In this document: positions 62,831 through 64,000 of the stretch, in pieces
How positions within the stretch are numbered: position 1 is the stretch's first letter
Layout of the letters: every line of letters starts with the position of its first letter
Source of the DNA: Mangrovimonas yunxiaonensis
GTDB lineage: Bacteria > Bacteroidota > Bacteroidia > Flavobacteriales > Flavobacteriaceae
Direction of reading: 5' to 3'
Assembly (NCBI RefSeq): GCF_000733475.1
Contig: NZ_JPFK01000005.1
Location: forward strand, 62,001-126,000
Length of the DNA stretch: 64,000 nucleotides
Translations under genes and position numbers: made by a program
Notes under the pieces: generated by a model
What the model was told of the DNA's origin: nothing
Database searches by the model: none
Seen by the model: only the letters and a program-made list of their open reading frames with translations

Positions 62831-63856
62831 ATGATAAAAAACGATCTGTTCTTAAAAGCACTAAAGGGAGAAACCGTACAACGCCCTCCCGTTTGGATGA
62901 TGCGCCAAGCAGGACGCTACCTGCCAGAATTCATGGCCATTCGTGAAAAATACGATTTTTTTACCCGTTGTCGCACTCCTGAACTGGCAAGCGAGATTAC
63001 CGTGCAACCCATTCATCGTTACGGCATGGATGCTGCTATTTTATTTAGCGATATTTTGGTGATTCCTCAGGCTATGAACATTGAGGTAGAAATGAAACCA
63101 AACTTTGGGCCTTATTTACCCAACCCTATCCGCACACAAAGCGACGTAGACCGTGTTGTTGTTCCCGATGTAACCGTAGAATTAGATTATGTTTACCAAG
63201 CCATTAAAGCCACAAAAGAGCTTCTTAATAACGAGGTGCCGTTAATTGGTTTTGCAGGATCGCCTTGGACCATTTTATGTTACTGTGTTCAAGGGCAAGG
63301 CAGCAAAACATTCGACAAAGCCAAGGAGTTCTGTTTTACCAACCCAATGGCAGCACACCTACTGCTTCAAAAAATAACCGACACAACCATTGCTTATCTT
63401 AAGGAAAAGGTAAAAGCGGGTTGCGATGTTGTTCAAATTTTCGATTCTTGGGGCGGCATGCTGTCACCAACAGATTACCAAACGTTTTCTTGGCAATACA
63501 TCAATCAAATTATTGAAGCCCTTAAAGACGATGCTCCTGTAATTGCCTTTGCTAAAGGCTGCTGGTTTGCACTACCAGAAATGGCAAAATCTAATGCTTC
63601 TGCTCTTGGTGTAGACTGGACCTGCTCTCCAGAGAATGCCCGTTACCTAACTGGTGGCAACATAACCCTACAAGGCAACTTTGACCCTGCCAGATTGTTA
63701 TCACCTCCATCGGAGATTAAAAAAATGGTACATCAAATGATCGATGCTTTTGGAAAAGATAAATATATTGTAAATTTAGGTCATGGTATCCTGCCCAATA
63801 TTCCTTTGGATAACGCCAAAGCGTTTATTGATGCGGTAAAAGAATACAATGCTTAA
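62831..63856 (+). CDS. hemE: Uroporphyrinogen decarboxylase
   Basis: 341 residues. [17 protein letters not shown] at residues 18-34, FSDILVIP and [11 protein letters not shown] are diagnostic; Asp of FSDIL is the catalytic acid. It removes four carboxyl groups from uroporphyrinogen III. It overlaps the next gene by 8 bases. Confidence 0.96.
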   Translation: MIKNDLFLKALKGETVQRPPVWMMRQAGRYLPEFMAIREKYDFFTRCRTPELASEITVQPIHRYGMDAAILFSDILVIPQAMNIEVEMKPNFGPYLPNPIRTQSDVDRVVVPDVTVELDYVYQAIKATKELLNNEVPLIGFAGSPWTILCYCVQGQGSKTFDKAKEFCFTNPMAAHLLLQKITDTTIAYLKEKVKAGCDVVQIFDSWGGMLSPTDYQTFSWQYINQIIEALKDDAPVIAFAKGCWFALPEMAKSNASALGVDWTCSPENARYLTGGNITLQGNFDPARLLSPPSEIKKMVHQMIDAFGKDKYIVNLGHGILPNIPLDNAKAFIDAVKEYNA

Positions 63857-64000
63857 ACACATCTTTAAAGGTATACAAGCATATTTTGGGGCTTTTGGAT
63901 TAATCTCCAAACTTAGGCTCTGGAAATTTTTTGCTATCCCTATTTTAATTAGCCTTGTTACAGCCATTACCATTGGTTTTTTGGCCTACGGTTGGTCTGA
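63849..64000 (+). CDS. EI24-domain membrane protein, N-terminal part
   Basis: Only the first 50 residues are in the window. [20 protein letters not shown] followed by the hydrophobic [19 protein letters not shown] fits the EI24/CysZ-like family seen after hemE in related genomes. It is co-transcribed with the haem genes by overlap. Confidence 0.7.
   Translation, partial: MLKHIFKGIQAYFGAFGLISKLRLWKFFAIPILISLVTAITIGFLAYGWS

Overview
The window looks like chromosome of a flexirubin-type member of the Flavobacteriaceae (Bacteroidota). The signs are A+T-rich DNA, several promoters of the Bacteroidota form TAnnTTTG (no Shine-Dalgarno-driven starts), a TonB receptor with an N-terminal carboxypeptidase-like domain, an S46 dipeptidyl-peptidase, and above all a near-complete aryl polyene/dialkylresorcinol (flexirubin) gene cluster. 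The species cannot be named from this alone.

Region 1 (1-30330, all on the + strand, mostly touching or overlapping genes) is the flexirubin cluster. It opens inside an aromatic amino acid ammonia-lyase, expected to make 4-coumarate from tyrosine, and ends with a PaaK-like ligase that could activate that acid. Between them lie two acyl carrier proteins, three ketosynthases with complete Cys-His-His sets, two ketosynthase-like proteins without the catalytic Cys (one of them a chain-length-factor partner), a ketoreductase, three hotdog dehydratase-like proteins, a thioesterase and a methyltransferase for the polyene. darA/darB make the dialkylresorcinol. An LpxL-like acyltransferase, a BtrH-domain protein, an MMPL-PlsC fusion and a C45 Ntn-hydrolase lipoprotein are candidates for joining or moving the two halves. 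An ABC exporter, LolA-like carrier, lipoprotein and beta-barrel proteins suggest delivery to the outer membrane. A convergent 600-residue TIM-barrel-like gene closes the region.

Region 2 (about 32.3-37.8 kb) is an A+T-richer accessory island beside tRNA-Asn. It carries small unrelated genes, an HNH endonuclease and a tyrosine recombinase. Its most striking content is a set of four structured intergenic elements (plus a broken fifth) that behave like integron attC sites: at three successive junctions the left end of each cassette is exactly complementary to the start of the next element (7, 10 and 9 bases). I read this as an integron-like cassette array without a recognisable integron integrase.

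Region 3 (37.85-64 kb) is core genome: rseP, a SCO1-like copper chaperone, feoA-feoB and a tiny FeoB-associated protein, a ZIP transporter and DtxR-type regulator divergent from a TonB receptor with a candidate metal-responsive operator between them, a TerB/J-domain protein, a bacilliredoxin, a PlsC acyltransferase with an HD hydrolase, a DPP7-like S46 peptidase, a PA0069-type radical SAM protein, a sensor kinase with enoyl-CoA hydratase, and two divergent haem operons: araC-like/hemH/MATE/hemJ on the minus strand and hemA-hemC-hemD-hemE-EI24 on the plus strand. Together region 3 is rich in iron uptake and haem synthesis.
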